A DNA stretch of 55,491 nucleotides, taken from contig NZ_JAQRFK010000019.1 in the NCBI RefSeq assembly GCF_028598745.1, positions 1 through 55,491 on the forward strand, read 5' to 3'. Positions 40,561 to 49,670 of this stretch are shown here, in pieces (position 1 is the first letter of the stretch; every line of letters begins with the position of its first letter). Source of the DNA: Xenorhabdus sp. IM139775. GTDB taxonomy: Bacteria; Pseudomonadota; Gammaproteobacteria; Enterobacterales; Enterobacteriaceae. The position numbers were made by a program, and so were the translations under genes. The notes below the pieces were generated by a model that was not told the origin of the DNA, did not search any database, and saw nothing but the letters and a program-made list of their open reading frames with translations.

Positions 40561-41493
40561 ATGAAAACTTTTACCCGTATAAGATCGACTTTTTTGACCG
40601 GTTCTTTCCTGCTTGGCAGTTGTATTCTCGCGGGTTGTACCGTCACGCCAGACAGTGCTCAAAAGAGTGCCAAAAATAGTGCCCAAAATAGCGCCCAAGT
40701 CATTCTTCCTGATGAGTTAATGCAATCGGGTGCCGTGCTAGATATGAAAACAGGCGCAGCAATCACGCCAGATCAACTGCTGGAACAATTGGCGAATTAT
40801 CCGCGTGTTATTGTGGGTGAAAAACATGACAACCCTTACCATCACCAAATCGAGTTATGGTTAGTGCAACAACTGGGAAAAAAGCGTCCTCATGGTTCCG
40901 TATTACTGGAAATGATTAACCCGGATCAGCAAGAAAAAGTGAATAAAGTGAAAAGCTGGTTGCAGGGGAATCCGATCGTCAGGCAAGAACGCATCCAACA
41001 ATTATTGGCGTGGCAGCAAGGCTGGCCGTGGGAATGGTACGGTGATTTAGTCATGGCGCTGATGAAAGCCCCTTATCCCTTGCTGGCGGCAAACCTGAAT
41101 CGCCGTGAAGTCGATCAAGCCTATAAAGATCACCGGGCTGGAGACAGAACTTCACTGGTTTCTGATGATGTCAAAAAACGCATCGAAGCAACGATTAAAA
41201 ATTCCCACGGTGGAAATATCGATGAGCAACACCTTTCTGCCATGACCAAGATTCAGCAAATGCGCGATCAACGCATGGCTGAACAATTGGTTAAAGCACC
41301 CTCACCGGCTGTGTTATTTGCAGGTGGGTATCATGCGGTAAAAGCGATGGGAGTCCCTCAGCATGTGAAGAAAATCGCGCCAAATGAAAAAGTAGTTGTA
41401 TTTGTCATTGCTGAACAGGGTGTTTCATTGGATAGCGAATATGCTGATTTTGTCTGGTTTACGCCAAAAGTGAGCGAAAAGATAACCCAATAA
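40561..41493 (+). CDS. ChaN-family lipoprotein, likely haem-binding
   Basis: 310 residues. Signal peptide with lipobox LAGC (Cys about 26), then a short linker built of SAQ/SAKNSAQNSAQ repeats, then the ChaN domain: VIVGEKHDNPYHHQIELWL, GSVLLEMI, the W-rich AWQQGWPWEWYGDL and LFAGGYHAVKAMGVP. ChaN of Campylobacter is an iron-regulated haem-binding lipoprotein. The linker array suggests slippage. Haem or iron use is supported by the Fur-like box and by the tonB and receptor genes that follow. The 112 bp to tonB include a second Fur-like site. Confidence 0.82.
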   Translation: MKTFTRIRSTFLTGSFLLGSCILAGCTVTPDSAQKSAKNSAQNSAQVILPDELMQSGAVLDMKTGAAITPDQLLEQLANYPRVIVGEKHDNPYHHQIELWLVQQLGKKRPHGSVLLEMINPDQQEKVNKVKSWLQGNPIVRQERIQQLLAWQQGWPWEWYGDLVMALMKAPYPLLAANLNRREVDQAYKDHRAGDRTSLVSDDVKKRIEATIKNSHGGNIDEQHLSAMTKIQQMRDQRMAEQLVKAPSPAVLFAGGYHAVKAMGVPQHVKKIAPNEKVVVFVIAEQGVSLDSEYADFVWFTPKVSEKITQ

Positions 41494-41552
41494 TGTTAAT
41501 TATCACAAGGATGTGAGGAGCAAATAAATAAAAATAGTTTTCATTTATATAT

Positions 41553-41571
41553 CTAATTGATTATCATTCAT
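41553..41571 (+). promoter_or_regulatory. Second, weaker Fur-like site upstream of tonB
   Basis: The core TGATTATCATT matches the Fur consensus centre; the full 19-mer matches at 11 positions. It is 35 bp before the tonB start. A TTGACA at 41584-41589 lacks a well-spaced -10. Confidence 0.35.
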
Positions 41572-41605
41572 GGCAATTTATTATTGACATAATGTGCTAT
41601 AAGAG

Positions 41606-42409
41606 ATGCTGACGTACACCACGTATCAAAATGCTCACACAGGCCATGTGACAAAATCTTTTTTTGCTGCGATCACACTGCACGCTTTGTTCGTAGGATG
41701 GCTGATCCACAAACCCAAAGATATCGATATTGAGGAGTTTCTTCCTCCTCCCGCGGTGATGGTGGAACTGTCAACGCAGACGGAAGCCATCCATAAAATA
41801 CACGTACAGCCGATTGGCATTGAACAGCAGCTATCTGTTGCCAGTAAGCAGCAAGAAAGCAAAGTTGATGAAATTAACATGCCAAAATTAGAGGTAAATG
41901 AAAACGCCCTGCTGTTGGTGAATAAGCCGAAGAAACAAAAGAAAGAACAAGATGCACCCAAGAAAACCCAGCTCGTTAAGCGAGTGAAAGCCAAAGAGCA
42001 AGAAAGCGAAAAATCTCGCAGTAGTGCTGCGCCAACGACCAGTAGTGCAAAGGCGAATAATGTCACCGCTCGCACGGCTGCATCATATGAAAGTAGCTCT
42101 GACGCCATTGCGGATGCCAAAGCCGTTTGGCAGGCAGAAATCACGGGACACCTGAACCGCTATAAAAAATATCCGCCCGATGCCCAGAGAAGAAAGCGAA
42201 CAGGGCGGCCGATGGTGAAATTTACGGTAAACCAACTGGGCACCGTGATCGACAGTGAATTAACGCGACGTTCAGGCACTAATTCACTGGACAGGGAAGC
42301 GAGGATGGTGCTGGAAAGGTCACAGCCTTTACCTAAGCCACCCGACGTCATTTTAACTCATGGCAGGATCACCGTTGAACTGCCGATAGATTTTTATTTA
42401 TCTCAATAA
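41606..42409 (+). CDS. TonB-family energy transducer (accessory, HasB-like)
   Basis: 267 residues. One N-terminal TM helix (about 18-35), the proline stretch EEFLPPPAVMVEL, a Lys/Glu-rich periplasmic spacer (PKKQKKEQ, VKRVKAKEQESEKS) in place of the EPEP/KPKP array of housekeeping TonB, and a C-terminal TonB fold: YPPDAQRRKRTGRPMVKF, LGTVIDS, SGTNSLDREA, PLPKPP. It should couple ExbBD to the receptor 2.3 kb downstream. The start is uncertain: AAGAG abuts ATG 41606, and GTG 41648 is an alternative but would remove most of the cytoplasmic part. exbBD is not in the window. Confidence 0.85.
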   Translation: MLTYTTYQNAHTGHVTKSFFAAITLHALFVGWLIHKPKDIDIEEFLPPPAVMVELSTQTEAIHKIHVQPIGIEQQLSVASKQQESKVDEINMPKLEVNENALLLVNKPKKQKKEQDAPKKTQLVKRVKAKEQESEKSRSSAAPTTSSAKANNVTARTAASYESSSDAIADAKAVWQAEITGHLNRYKKYPPDAQRRKRTGRPMVKFTVNQLGTVIDSELTRRSGTNSLDREARMVLERSQPLPKPPDVILTHGRITVELPIDFYLSQ

Positions 42410-42427
42410 AAATACAGGATTGATGGC

Positions 42428-44584
42428 ATGTCACAGCATAAGACAGCGAAAAGAATGGTGCTTGGCTTTTTGCTCGTTGGTAGTTTATTGGGTCACAGTG
42501 TTGCCACTACCGCAATGGAGGAAAATAGGATGCTACCTATGGCCACAAAACAGCCGCATAAAATAGAAACGCACGGAGATGTTCGTGTTGATAACTATTA
42601 TTGGCTACGTGATGACAATCGTCAGGATAAAAACGTTATTGATTACCTAAAGGCGGAGAATCAATATACCGGGCAAATGCTGAAATCGGGCCAGGAATTG
42701 CGTAAAACCCTCTATAACGAAATGGCTGACAGAATGAGTAAAGAAGATCAGTCCGTTCCTTATACCTATAATGGGTATGTTTATCGTACCGTTTACGAGG
42801 CAGGAAAAGATTTCCCCATTTATCAACGCAAGCCGGTTGATAGTTCAAATGATTGGCAGATTATGGTTGACGGCAATGAGCGGGCAAAGGGCCATACGTT
42901 TTATCAACTGGGCGGATTTGCGGTTACATTAGATAACCAGCGGATTGCTGTGGCGGAGGATACCCAAGGTCGCCGTAACTACAAGATCTCGTTTAAGCAT
43001 TTTGCCGATGCCGACTGGCAGGATAATGTGATAGAAAACACGTCCGGCAATATTTTGTGGGCGAACGATGGTGAAACGCTATTCTATGTGCACAGGGATC
43101 CACAAACATTACTGCCTTATCAGTTATTCCGCCATCAATATGGCACTGATAGCCAGCGGGATCAAAAAGTCTATCAAGAAGAAGATGAGCGCTTCTATCT
43201 GTCAATTTCGGAAAGTACCTCACTGGACTATATTTTGATTTCGAGTACCAGTTATTCGAGTTCGGAATATCGGCTGATTGATGCCAATAAGCCACAATCA
43301 GAACCGCAGGTTTTTTCTGCTCGTCAGGCGGAGCGTGAATATGACCTCGACCATTTCCGTGGGCAATTCTATATCCGTTCTAATCATGAAAATCCCTTAT
43401 TTGGCCTGTATCGGACAAATGCTATCAATAAACCTTGGGAAACTGTGATTACGCCACAGGAAAATACCGATCTGGAAAATTTTGCCCTGTTCAACAAGGG
43501 GTTAGTTTTACAGGAACGCACGAAAGGATTGTCATCAATCCGCCAGATTGATTGGCAAACGCAGCAGGAGAAGCGTGTTCAATTCGATGATCCGGCCTAT
43601 ATGGCATCATTGGGTTATAACCCAGAACCCGATACCCATTTCTTGCGCTATAGCTATTCATCAATGACAACACCCAGTTCCGTATTCCAATGGAATATGC
43701 AAACGGGTGAACGCGAGTTATTGAAGCAACAGGAAGTTAAAGGGTTCAGCAAAGAAAATTATGCCAGCCAGCGTATTTGGGTAACAGCGCGGGATGGCGT
43801 GGAAGTGCCGGTTTCTCTGGTATACCGCAAGTCCTTGTTTAAAAAAGGTGAGAACCCGATCCTGATTTACGGTTATGGTTCTTACGGCATCAGCATGGAC
43901 CCTTATTTTAGTTCAGCACTGTTAAGTTTGTTGGATCGTGGATTTGTCTACGCATTAGTGCATGTGCGTGGTGGGGGGGATTTAGGTAAAAATTGGTATC
44001 TGCAAGGGAAACTTGGGAACAAAATGAACAGTTTCCACGATTTTATCGATGTGACCAAGACCCTGATTGCGGATGGTTACGGTAATAGCAAGCGCGTCTA
44101 TGCAGAAGGTGGCAGTGCGGGCGGTTTATTAATGGGCACGGTGATTAATCAGGCGCCAGAACTTTATCGTGGCGTCATTGCAAAAGTACCTTTTGTGGAT
44201 GCGTTGACCACGATGCTTGATTCATCCATTCCATTAACCACGGGTGAATATGAAGAGTGGGGTAATCCAAATAATAAAGAAGATTACTTCCATATTAAAT
44301 CCTATAGCCCTTATGACAATATTCAGCACCAGCGTTATCCTCATTTGTTGGTCACGACAGGTTTGCATGACTCTCAAGTGCAATATTGGGAGCCGGCAAA
44401 ATGGGTCGCGAAATTAAGGGAAATGAAACAAGGCGATAGTCTGCTACTGTTAGAGACAAATATGGATACCGGTCATGGTGGGAAATCAGGGCGGTTTAAT
44501 CGTCTGAATGATATCGCCTTCGATTACAGTTTCTTATTAATGTTGGATGATGCTAAAACGTATTTTCCAGAATTAGAAGACTAA
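42428..44584 (+). CDS. ptrB: Oligopeptidase B (S9A), with an export signal
   Basis: 718 residues. From residue about 37 it follows E. coli oligopeptidase B (HGDVRVDNYYWLRDDNRQ), with beta-propeller then alpha/beta-hydrolase. Catalytic triad: S563 in GGSAGG, D648 in GLHDSQVQYWEP, H683 in DTGHGGKSGR. The N-terminal extension (about 36 residues) has basic KTAKR, a hydrophobic core (MVLGFLLVGSLLGHSV) and an ATTA-type cleavage site, so it looks secreted, whereas E. coli PtrB is cytoplasmic. It cleaves peptides after Arg/Lys. It begins 18 bp after tonB, within the putative iron operon. Confidence 0.88.
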   Translation: MSQHKTAKRMVLGFLLVGSLLGHSVATTAMEENRMLPMATKQPHKIETHGDVRVDNYYWLRDDNRQDKNVIDYLKAENQYTGQMLKSGQELRKTLYNEMADRMSKEDQSVPYTYNGYVYRTVYEAGKDFPIYQRKPVDSSNDWQIMVDGNERAKGHTFYQLGGFAVTLDNQRIAVAEDTQGRRNYKISFKHFADADWQDNVIENTSGNILWANDGETLFYVHRDPQTLLPYQLFRHQYGTDSQRDQKVYQEEDERFYLSISESTSLDYILISSTSYSSSEYRLIDANKPQSEPQVFSARQAEREYDLDHFRGQFYIRSNHENPLFGLYRTNAINKPWETVITPQENTDLENFALFNKGLVLQERTKGLSSIRQIDWQTQQEKRVQFDDPAYMASLGYNPEPDTHFLRYSYSSMTTPSSVFQWNMQTGERELLKQQEVKGFSKENYASQRIWVTARDGVEVPVSLVYRKSLFKKGENPILIYGYGSYGISMDPYFSSALLSLLDRGFVYALVHVRGGGDLGKNWYLQGKLGNKMNSFHDFIDVTKTLIADGYGNSKRVYAEGGSAGGLLMGTVINQAPELYRGVIAKVPFVDALTTMLDSSIPLTTGEYEEWGNPNNKEDYFHIKSYSPYDNIQHQRYPHLLVTTGLHDSQVQYWEPAKWVAKLREMKQGDSLLLLETNMDTGHGGKSGRFNRLNDIAFDYSFLLMLDDAKTYFPELED

Positions 44585-44611
44585 TAAAAAATAGCCAATA
44601 ATGACTCAAGG

Positions 44612-44632
44612 CGCTGATAACTTTTATCAGCG
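44612..44632. other. 8-bp hairpin between ptrB and the receptor gene
   Basis: CGCTGATA (44612-44619) and TATCAGCG (44625-44632) pair with an ACTTT loop. No immediate T run follows (TCATGGGGTTCTTATT), so it may only reduce expression of the receptor or protect mRNA. Confidence 0.5.
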
Positions 44633-44711
44633 TCATGGGGTTCTTATTACGCAAATTTGTGAAGCAGTGTGAGTAGTCAATCAAAACTTTTTTAATTTAG
44701 GTGATATTTTA

Positions 44712-46979
44712 ATGAAAACTGTGGCAAAAATAGCTGGAGCCAGCGCAATGCTGATTGGGCTTCAGGGCATCGCTTATGCTGAAAATGATAATACAAAAGA
44801 AAAAGTCGTGCGATTCAGCAGCCTGAAAGTTTCAGGCTCTCAAGATAATAAGAATGCACCTCAGATTGAAGCGATGGAAAAACCCGGAGCTTATAGTTCT
44901 GTGGGCGAAGATAATAAATTGGAATCTGTGGACAGCATATTACGCAGTTTGCCGGGGACTTACACTCAACTGGATGCGAGTCAGGGGCAAGGCGTTGTGG
45001 GTGTTAATATTCGCGGTTTAAGTGGTTTCGGTCGCGTTAATATGATGGTGGATGGTGTCAGCCAAAGTTTTTATGGTTCAGCGCCGAGTGAATTTGGACA
45101 TGGAAACCAGCCTTATAACCAATTTGGCGCTTTGGTTGATCCTAACTTTATTGTGCGAGTAGATATTGCCCGTGGGCAAGCTGATGACGCTGATTCTATT
45201 AATGCTTTGGTAGGAAGTGCCAATTTCCGCACCATTGGTGTTGATGATGTTGTATTCGAGGGCAATAATCTGGGCGTTCGCACTAAATGGACCTATGGCA
45301 ATAATGGCATCGGTCGAAGTGGTATGATGGCTGTTGCAGGAAAAACACAGGCATTCAGCCCAGAAGGTTCTTTAGGCGCTTTATTCGCTTTCAGTGGACA
45401 TAATATTGAAGCCCATTATAGAAATGCCGATGGTATCAGTAGTGAGGAATTTGGTACAAGCAACACATTCAAACAAAAGCCCAATTCTCAATTAATGAAA
45501 TTAAATATTAAACCCAATGAGTTTCATGATTTGGAATTAAGTAGTCGTCTTTATCATAATAAATTTAACCGTCGTCATATTGATAACTATGATTATTATT
45601 TGAAATATCACTACACCCCGTTTACTGAGTTAGTAGATACTAAAATTATGATCAGCACCAGTAATGGTCAACAACGTTTGCAAGATCGTGCAACGGGAGT
45701 ATTGAGCGCGAGTGAAGCAAAAAGTCGCTCCGATTCTATCAATATCCGTAATACCAGCCGATTCAATTATGCTGATACTGATTTTGCATTCACGCTTGGC
45801 AGCAAATGGATGCGAACTGAATATCGTAAAAACATTGGTACCAGTTCGCCGGATGAAAAAACAGATGGTGAAATGCGTGAAAACAATGGATTTTCCCCAA
45901 GTGGTAAGCAAGATATTGCCAGCATTTATAGTAAGTTAAAAATTGAACGTGGCATTTACACTGCTGATCTGATGCTAAACTATCAGGATTATAGTGTAAA
46001 AGGATTAAAACCTGCCTGTGATAAACGTATCAATTGTTTCCCGCGAGGGGAGGCTCAATTAAATTTAAAAGAGCGTGGATTTAATCCAAGTATTTTATTG
46101 TCGGCGGAAATTATTCCTGAATTTCAACCATTTGTAAGTTATACCCATTCAATGCGGGCACCGAATGCTCAGGAAATATTTTTTTCCAATGAAGGCGGCA
46201 ATTCTATTAATCCATTCCTGAAAGGGGAAAAGGCAGAGACCTATCAAATTGGATTTAATAGTTATCGTCCAAACTTAATCGTGGAAGGGGATTCATTTCG
46301 CCTGAAAGCGACTATGTTTCATACCAAAATTAAAAATTACATCTTTAGTGAATCTTATCTGCTCTGTGCAGAAGGGCGAATTTGTAAGAATGATGGAACA
46401 CTGACAGATGGAGACTGGTCTGGTATTGATCCTAATTTCAATATGTACATTTATAGTAATAGTTTGACACCAGTCACTATGCGTGGTTATGAGCTTTCAA
46501 TGAATTATGATGCGGGTATATTTTACAGTACGTTAGCATATAGCCAGCAAAAAACACAGCAGCCAATTTCAATCTCGTCAGTTATTTTCGGTGCAAGTCC
46601 TGCATCTCAATTGCCGGAACGCTATGCAACTCTGGATATGGGAATACGCTTATTTGATGAAAAAATGCGTATTGGCGCTATTGCAAAATATACAGGAAAA
46701 TCTTCTCATCAGGATGCTTCAATGGAATTGAATGAAGAAGGTTTTATGCCAGTACAAATGTTAAAGGATGATAAAATACCGACTATTTTTGATTTATATA
46801 CAGATTATGAGATTAATAAAAATATTTTAGTTAAATTTTCCATTCAAAATCTAACTAATCGAAACTATTCTGATGCTTTGAATCGTATGAATTCATCAGC
46901 ATTCTTAGCAGAACAAGATACTAAAACCCAAACCGCGCGCGGCCGAACCTACGTTATGGGAGCAGAAATTCGTTTCTGA
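44712..46979 (+). CDS. TonB-dependent outer-membrane receptor, likely haem/haemoprotein
   Basis: 755 residues. Signal peptide ends at about residue 23 (GIAYA). A TonB-box-like EKVVRFSSLKVSG, then the plug (about 60-180: SVDSILRSLPGTY, VNIRGLSGFGRVNMMVDGVSQ), then the 22-strand barrel ending in a terminal Phe (GAEIRF). The haem-receptor pair FRAP/NPNL appears as MRAP (481-484) and NPFL (500-503), but no His lies between them, unlike classic haem receptors. So haem is likely, not certain; a haemoprotein, siderophore or peptide is possible. Last gene of the tonB-ptrB-receptor run, 127 bp after ptrB. Confidence 0.85.
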   Translation: MKTVAKIAGASAMLIGLQGIAYAENDNTKEKVVRFSSLKVSGSQDNKNAPQIEAMEKPGAYSSVGEDNKLESVDSILRSLPGTYTQLDASQGQGVVGVNIRGLSGFGRVNMMVDGVSQSFYGSAPSEFGHGNQPYNQFGALVDPNFIVRVDIARGQADDADSINALVGSANFRTIGVDDVVFEGNNLGVRTKWTYGNNGIGRSGMMAVAGKTQAFSPEGSLGALFAFSGHNIEAHYRNADGISSEEFGTSNTFKQKPNSQLMKLNIKPNEFHDLELSSRLYHNKFNRRHIDNYDYYLKYHYTPFTELVDTKIMISTSNGQQRLQDRATGVLSASEAKSRSDSINIRNTSRFNYADTDFAFTLGSKWMRTEYRKNIGTSSPDEKTDGEMRENNGFSPSGKQDIASIYSKLKIERGIYTADLMLNYQDYSVKGLKPACDKRINCFPRGEAQLNLKERGFNPSILLSAEIIPEFQPFVSYTHSMRAPNAQEIFFSNEGGNSINPFLKGEKAETYQIGFNSYRPNLIVEGDSFRLKATMFHTKIKNYIFSESYLLCAEGRICKNDGTLTDGDWSGIDPNFNMYIYSNSLTPVTMRGYELSMNYDAGIFYSTLAYSQQKTQQPISISSVIFGASPASQLPERYATLDMGIRLFDEKMRIGAIAKYTGKSSHQDASMELNEEGFMPVQMLKDDKIPTIFDLYTDYEINKNILVKFSIQNLTNRNYSDALNRMNSSAFLAEQDTKTQTARGRTYVMGAEIRF

Positions 46980-47008
46980 TATTTTAATAGAGCTTAAATA
47001 GCCACATA

Positions 47009-47038
47009 AAAATAGCGGTGAATCTTCACCGCTATTTT
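47009..47038 (+). terminator. Terminator after the receptor gene
   Basis: AAAATAGCGGTGAA (47009-47022) pairs with TTCACCGCTATTTT (47025-47038) as a near-perfect hairpin 30 bp past the stop. AT pairs give T runs on both strands. Confidence 0.82.
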
Positions 47039-47176
47039 GCTAAATCTATTTTATTTTTCTCTTGCTTTTATAATTTGCATTATCTGAAAATTAAGACACT
47101 CTGTATGTAATCTTGTTTTTGATTGGTATCAATATGAATTTGATTAATTATAAATAATATAGGTGTGTAATATTAA

Positions 47177-47410
47177 CTAACTATCTACATTGGGATTAGA
47201 TATGGACAATATCAATTCAATATCTGAAATTGCCACATCTATAGATTTATTTATTATTGTTAGGGTGTGTCTGGAAATAATGTTAAAATATTTCAATAAT
47301 TTAAATATATCTTTAAGTAATCTTCCTATATTATCGAGGGCATCATTGATATCTGACAACATCTGTTCACTGAGAGCTAAGCTCGTTGTTGCATTTGTTA
47401 ACTCTTTCAT
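47177..47410 (-). CDS. Small helical protein, paralogue A (77 aa)
   Basis: A GAGGTAG ribosome site 4 bp before ATG 47410 supports translation. The protein has no signal peptide, no GG leader and no Cys. After a polar N-terminus two amphipathic helices are predicted: LSDINDALDNIGRLLKDIFK and LTIINKSIDVAISDIELIL, joined by KYFNIISRHT. An ungapped 57-residue match to its neighbour (47600-47821) shows about 13 identities and conserved hydrophobic spacing. The 5' leader is also similar. I do not recognise the family. A toxin or bacteriocin-like, immunity or structural peptide are all guesses. No promoter is identified. Confidence 0.6.
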   Translation of the reverse strand: MKELTNATTSLALSEQMLSDINDALDNIGRLLKDIFKLLKYFNIISRHTLTIINKSIDVAISDIELILSISNPNVDS

Positions 47411-47546
47411 GGCTACCTCGTTATTTAATTATTGTGTGTGATTTTACTGCTAAGTGTGGAATGAAAATATTGTTAGTTGGGCAGGGAAAAATAATTGAGA
47501 AAACCTAATTTAATTGTCGATAGAGAATAATAAGAGCTATCCGGAC

Positions 47547-47584
47547 AAATAACCACGCCAGAAAATTTACCAGAGTGGTTATTT
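47547..47584 (-). other. 10-bp hairpin between the two small-protein genes
   Basis: AAATAACCAC (47547-47556) and GTGGTTATTT (47575-47584) pair around an 18-nt loop. It follows the upstream gene (47600-47821) by about 16 bp, but no T run follows on the minus strand, so termination is partial at best. Confidence 0.5.
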
Positions 47585-47599
47585 ATTTATAAGTTCTAC

Positions 47600-47821
47600 T
47601 TAACCAAGTAGAGTACCAATGATTTTTTTAATAGCCTCAGCCAAATCACTTATGATGGTGGTGACGATTTTCACTGTGTCATTTGAAATAACATCAGCAT
47701 CATTCAATATTTTTAATAACCCATTGATTGTTCCTGCGATATTGCTAATAAGAATTCCTATATCACCAGCCAAACTTGGATCAATAGGTTGACCTGTTTC
47801 TGTTGGAATTGAATCTGTCAT
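47600..47821 (-). CDS. Small helical protein, paralogue B (73 aa)
   Basis: ATG 47821 is preceded by GAGGTAG at 4 bp; the longer frame to 47875 is unlikely. Mature-looking sequence: a Pro-containing N-terminus (SIPTETGQPIDPSL), helix DIGILISNIAGTINGLLKIL, the linker NDADVISNDT and the helix VKIVTTIISDLAEAIKKI, ending GTLLG. The last 11 residues (AIKKIIGTLLG) look like a cationic amphipathic peptide. No leader, no TM anchor. Paralogous to the gene at 47177-47410, and the leader sequences share ACACACAA, ATTAA and GAGGTAG. Function unknown. The 308 bp to xseA hold nothing else I can support. Confidence 0.6.
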   Translation of the reverse strand: MTDSIPTETGQPIDPSLAGDIGILISNIAGTINGLLKILNDADVISNDTVKIVTTIISDLAEAIKKIIGTLLG

Positions 47822-48129
47822 AACTACCTCACTACTTAATGTTGTGTGTAATAAAACATGCTGATCCATCCCCATGTATTGGAGGAATCAACTATTTCTT
47901 TAGAAATTCATATTTATTATTAGATTGTTTTAAATATAATGCTTGGTTGCTCTATTTGAGAGTTTTAGGTATTTACGCGAACCTATTTCCCAATATAACT
48001 TGGCGAAATAATTTCATCAACAAACTAAGTATAGAATAAAGATAACATTCATCAACCAGAAAAATAGAAAAAAAGCTGTGCAGGGGGCAATTTTCAACAT
48101 AACCCCCTAATTAATCGAATATACCCAGA

Positions 48130-49497
48130 CTAATTTAATTTCTTTCTTTTGCTGACCTTTGTCACCTGCGTCACCTGACTCTCAACCCAACCATCCTGCA
48201 AGCGTGTTTTCATCTTATCCCCCGTTTTTACCTGCTTAACCTGCTTTAACAACTTCCCGCCAGATACCTCGCTGATGCTGTAACCGCGACTCAATGTTGC
48301 CAGCGGGCTAACAGCCTCCATGCGCGAACAGGAAACAGCAAATTTTTCCCGATAACGCCCTAATTGTCGTTCAATGGCCTGTTTTAAACGAAAATCAAAC
48401 TGTTGGACAGATTGATTGTAATACTGAATGTCTCGCTCAGGGTGGATTTGCAACAACCGCTGATTTAACTTCTCATAGGAAATTGAGTGCTGTTTTAGAC
48501 AATGTAATAAGCTATCAATCAATTTTTGGCGTAACTCAGCAAAATAATTCTGCTGACGTGCCAATCGCAAATCAGGACGTTGCTGCCGGAGACGGTGTTG
48601 CAATAGATTAAATACCCGTTGTTTCCGGGCAAAGAAATAATCCATTGCCATTTCAAGACGTTGTTGCAGGGATTGTATTTGCCGCAATAGCTCTGTCTGG
48701 TTACGGCTGACTAACTCAGCCGCCGCAGAAGGTGTCGGGGCACGTAAGTCAGCGACAAAATCTGCAATGGTGACATCGGTTTCATGTCCCACAGCACTGA
48801 CAATAGGGATGTCGCTCTGAAATATCGCCTGCGCAACTTGTTCATTATTGAAACACCACAAATCCTCCAGCGAACCGCCGCCACGCCCGACAATCAGAAC
48901 ATCACACTCTTGGCGTGTATTTGCCAGTTCAATTGCCCGGATAATCTGTAATGGCGCTTCATCGCCCTGAACAGCGGTAGGGTAGATGATAATGGGCAAG
49001 GAAGGGTCACGGCGTTTTAAGATATTCAGAATATCGTGCAGGGCTGCGCCACTACCGGAAGTGATAACACCGAGTCGTTTTGCCGGCGAGGGCAGTGGTT
49101 TTTTATGAATTTGATCAAATAGACCTTCTGTAGAGAGTTTTTGCTTCAACATTTCAAATTGCTGTTGCAGCAAACCGTCCCCGGCAGGCTGGATACTTTC
49201 CACAATCAGTTGATAGTCACCCCTGGGCTCATACAGGGTAATTTGTGCCCGAACCAATACCTGCTGCCCATTTTGTGGACGAAACGTTGCTTTCAGGTTG
49301 TGACTTCGAAACATGGCGGCACGAATTTGTGCTCGTTCATCTTTTAAGGTGAAGTACCAATGCCCTGATGATGGCTGAGAAAAGTTGGACATTTCGGCGG
49401 ATAACCAAATTCTGCCCATTTCCAGCTCTAACAACTGGCGAACAGTTTGATTTAAACGGCTAACAGAAAAAATTCCGGTCTGGTTTGGTCGTGACAT
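48130..49497 (-). CDS. xseA: XseA, exonuclease VII large subunit
   Basis: 455 residues (E. coli 456). N-terminal OB fold ([41 protein letters not shown]), catalytic domain with [42 protein letters not shown] and [31 protein letters not shown]-type motifs, then a long Gln/Arg-rich coiled coil. With XseB it degrades single-stranded DNA from both ends to short oligonucleotides. Divergent from guaB, as in E. coli. Confidence 0.95.
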   Translation of the reverse strand: MSRPNQTGIFSVSRLNQTVRQLLELEMGRIWLSAEMSNFSQPSSGHWYFTLKDERAQIRAAMFRSHNLKATFRPQNGQQVLVRAQITLYEPRGDYQLIVESIQPAGDGLLQQQFEMLKQKLSTEGLFDQIHKKPLPSPAKRLGVITSGSGAALHDILNILKRRDPSLPIIIYPTAVQGDEAPLQIIRAIELANTRQECDVLIVGRGGGSLEDLWCFNNEQVAQAIFQSDIPIVSAVGHETDVTIADFVADLRAPTPSAAAELVSRNQTELLRQIQSLQQRLEMAMDYFFARKQRVFNLLQHRLRQQRPDLRLARQQNYFAELRQKLIDSLLHCLKQHSISYEKLNQRLLQIHPERDIQYYNQSVQQFDFRLKQAIERQLGRYREKFAVSCSRMEAVSPLATLSRGYSISEVSGGKLLKQVKQVKTGDKMKTRLQDGWVESQVTQVTKVSKRKKLN

Positions 49498-49589
49498 GTG
49501 AGCTAGATCAAATTTTAAAACAAGGACTTAATCGACAGATATTAATCTCATCATACGACTAAGCAAGAATTTTTTTCAAAAAAGGCTGG

Positions 49590-49615
49590 AGGCAACCGAT
49601 TTCGGCCTGTATAAT
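49590..49615 (+). promoter_or_regulatory. guaB promoter with PurR box
   Basis: AGGCAACCGATTTCGG (49590-49605) matches every fixed position of ANGCAANCGNTTNCNT but the last. A perfect TATAAT follows at 49610-49615, then the GC-rich GCCGCGG, a discriminator type seen at stringently controlled promoters. PurR bound here would cover the -35 to -10 spacer. Confidence 0.75.
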
Positions 49616-49670
49616 GCCGCGGCAATATTTTATCCCTCTTATTGCTCCATAGCCTGGTGAGATATTGCCC

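Noticed and set aside
41584-41603. TTGACA and TATAAG before tonB as a promoter
   Set aside because: The spacer is only 8 bp, too short for sigma-70.
47839-48039. 66-codon plus-strand frame next to paralogue B
   Set aside because: No ribosome site, atypical composition, and partly antisense to the paralogue B leader.
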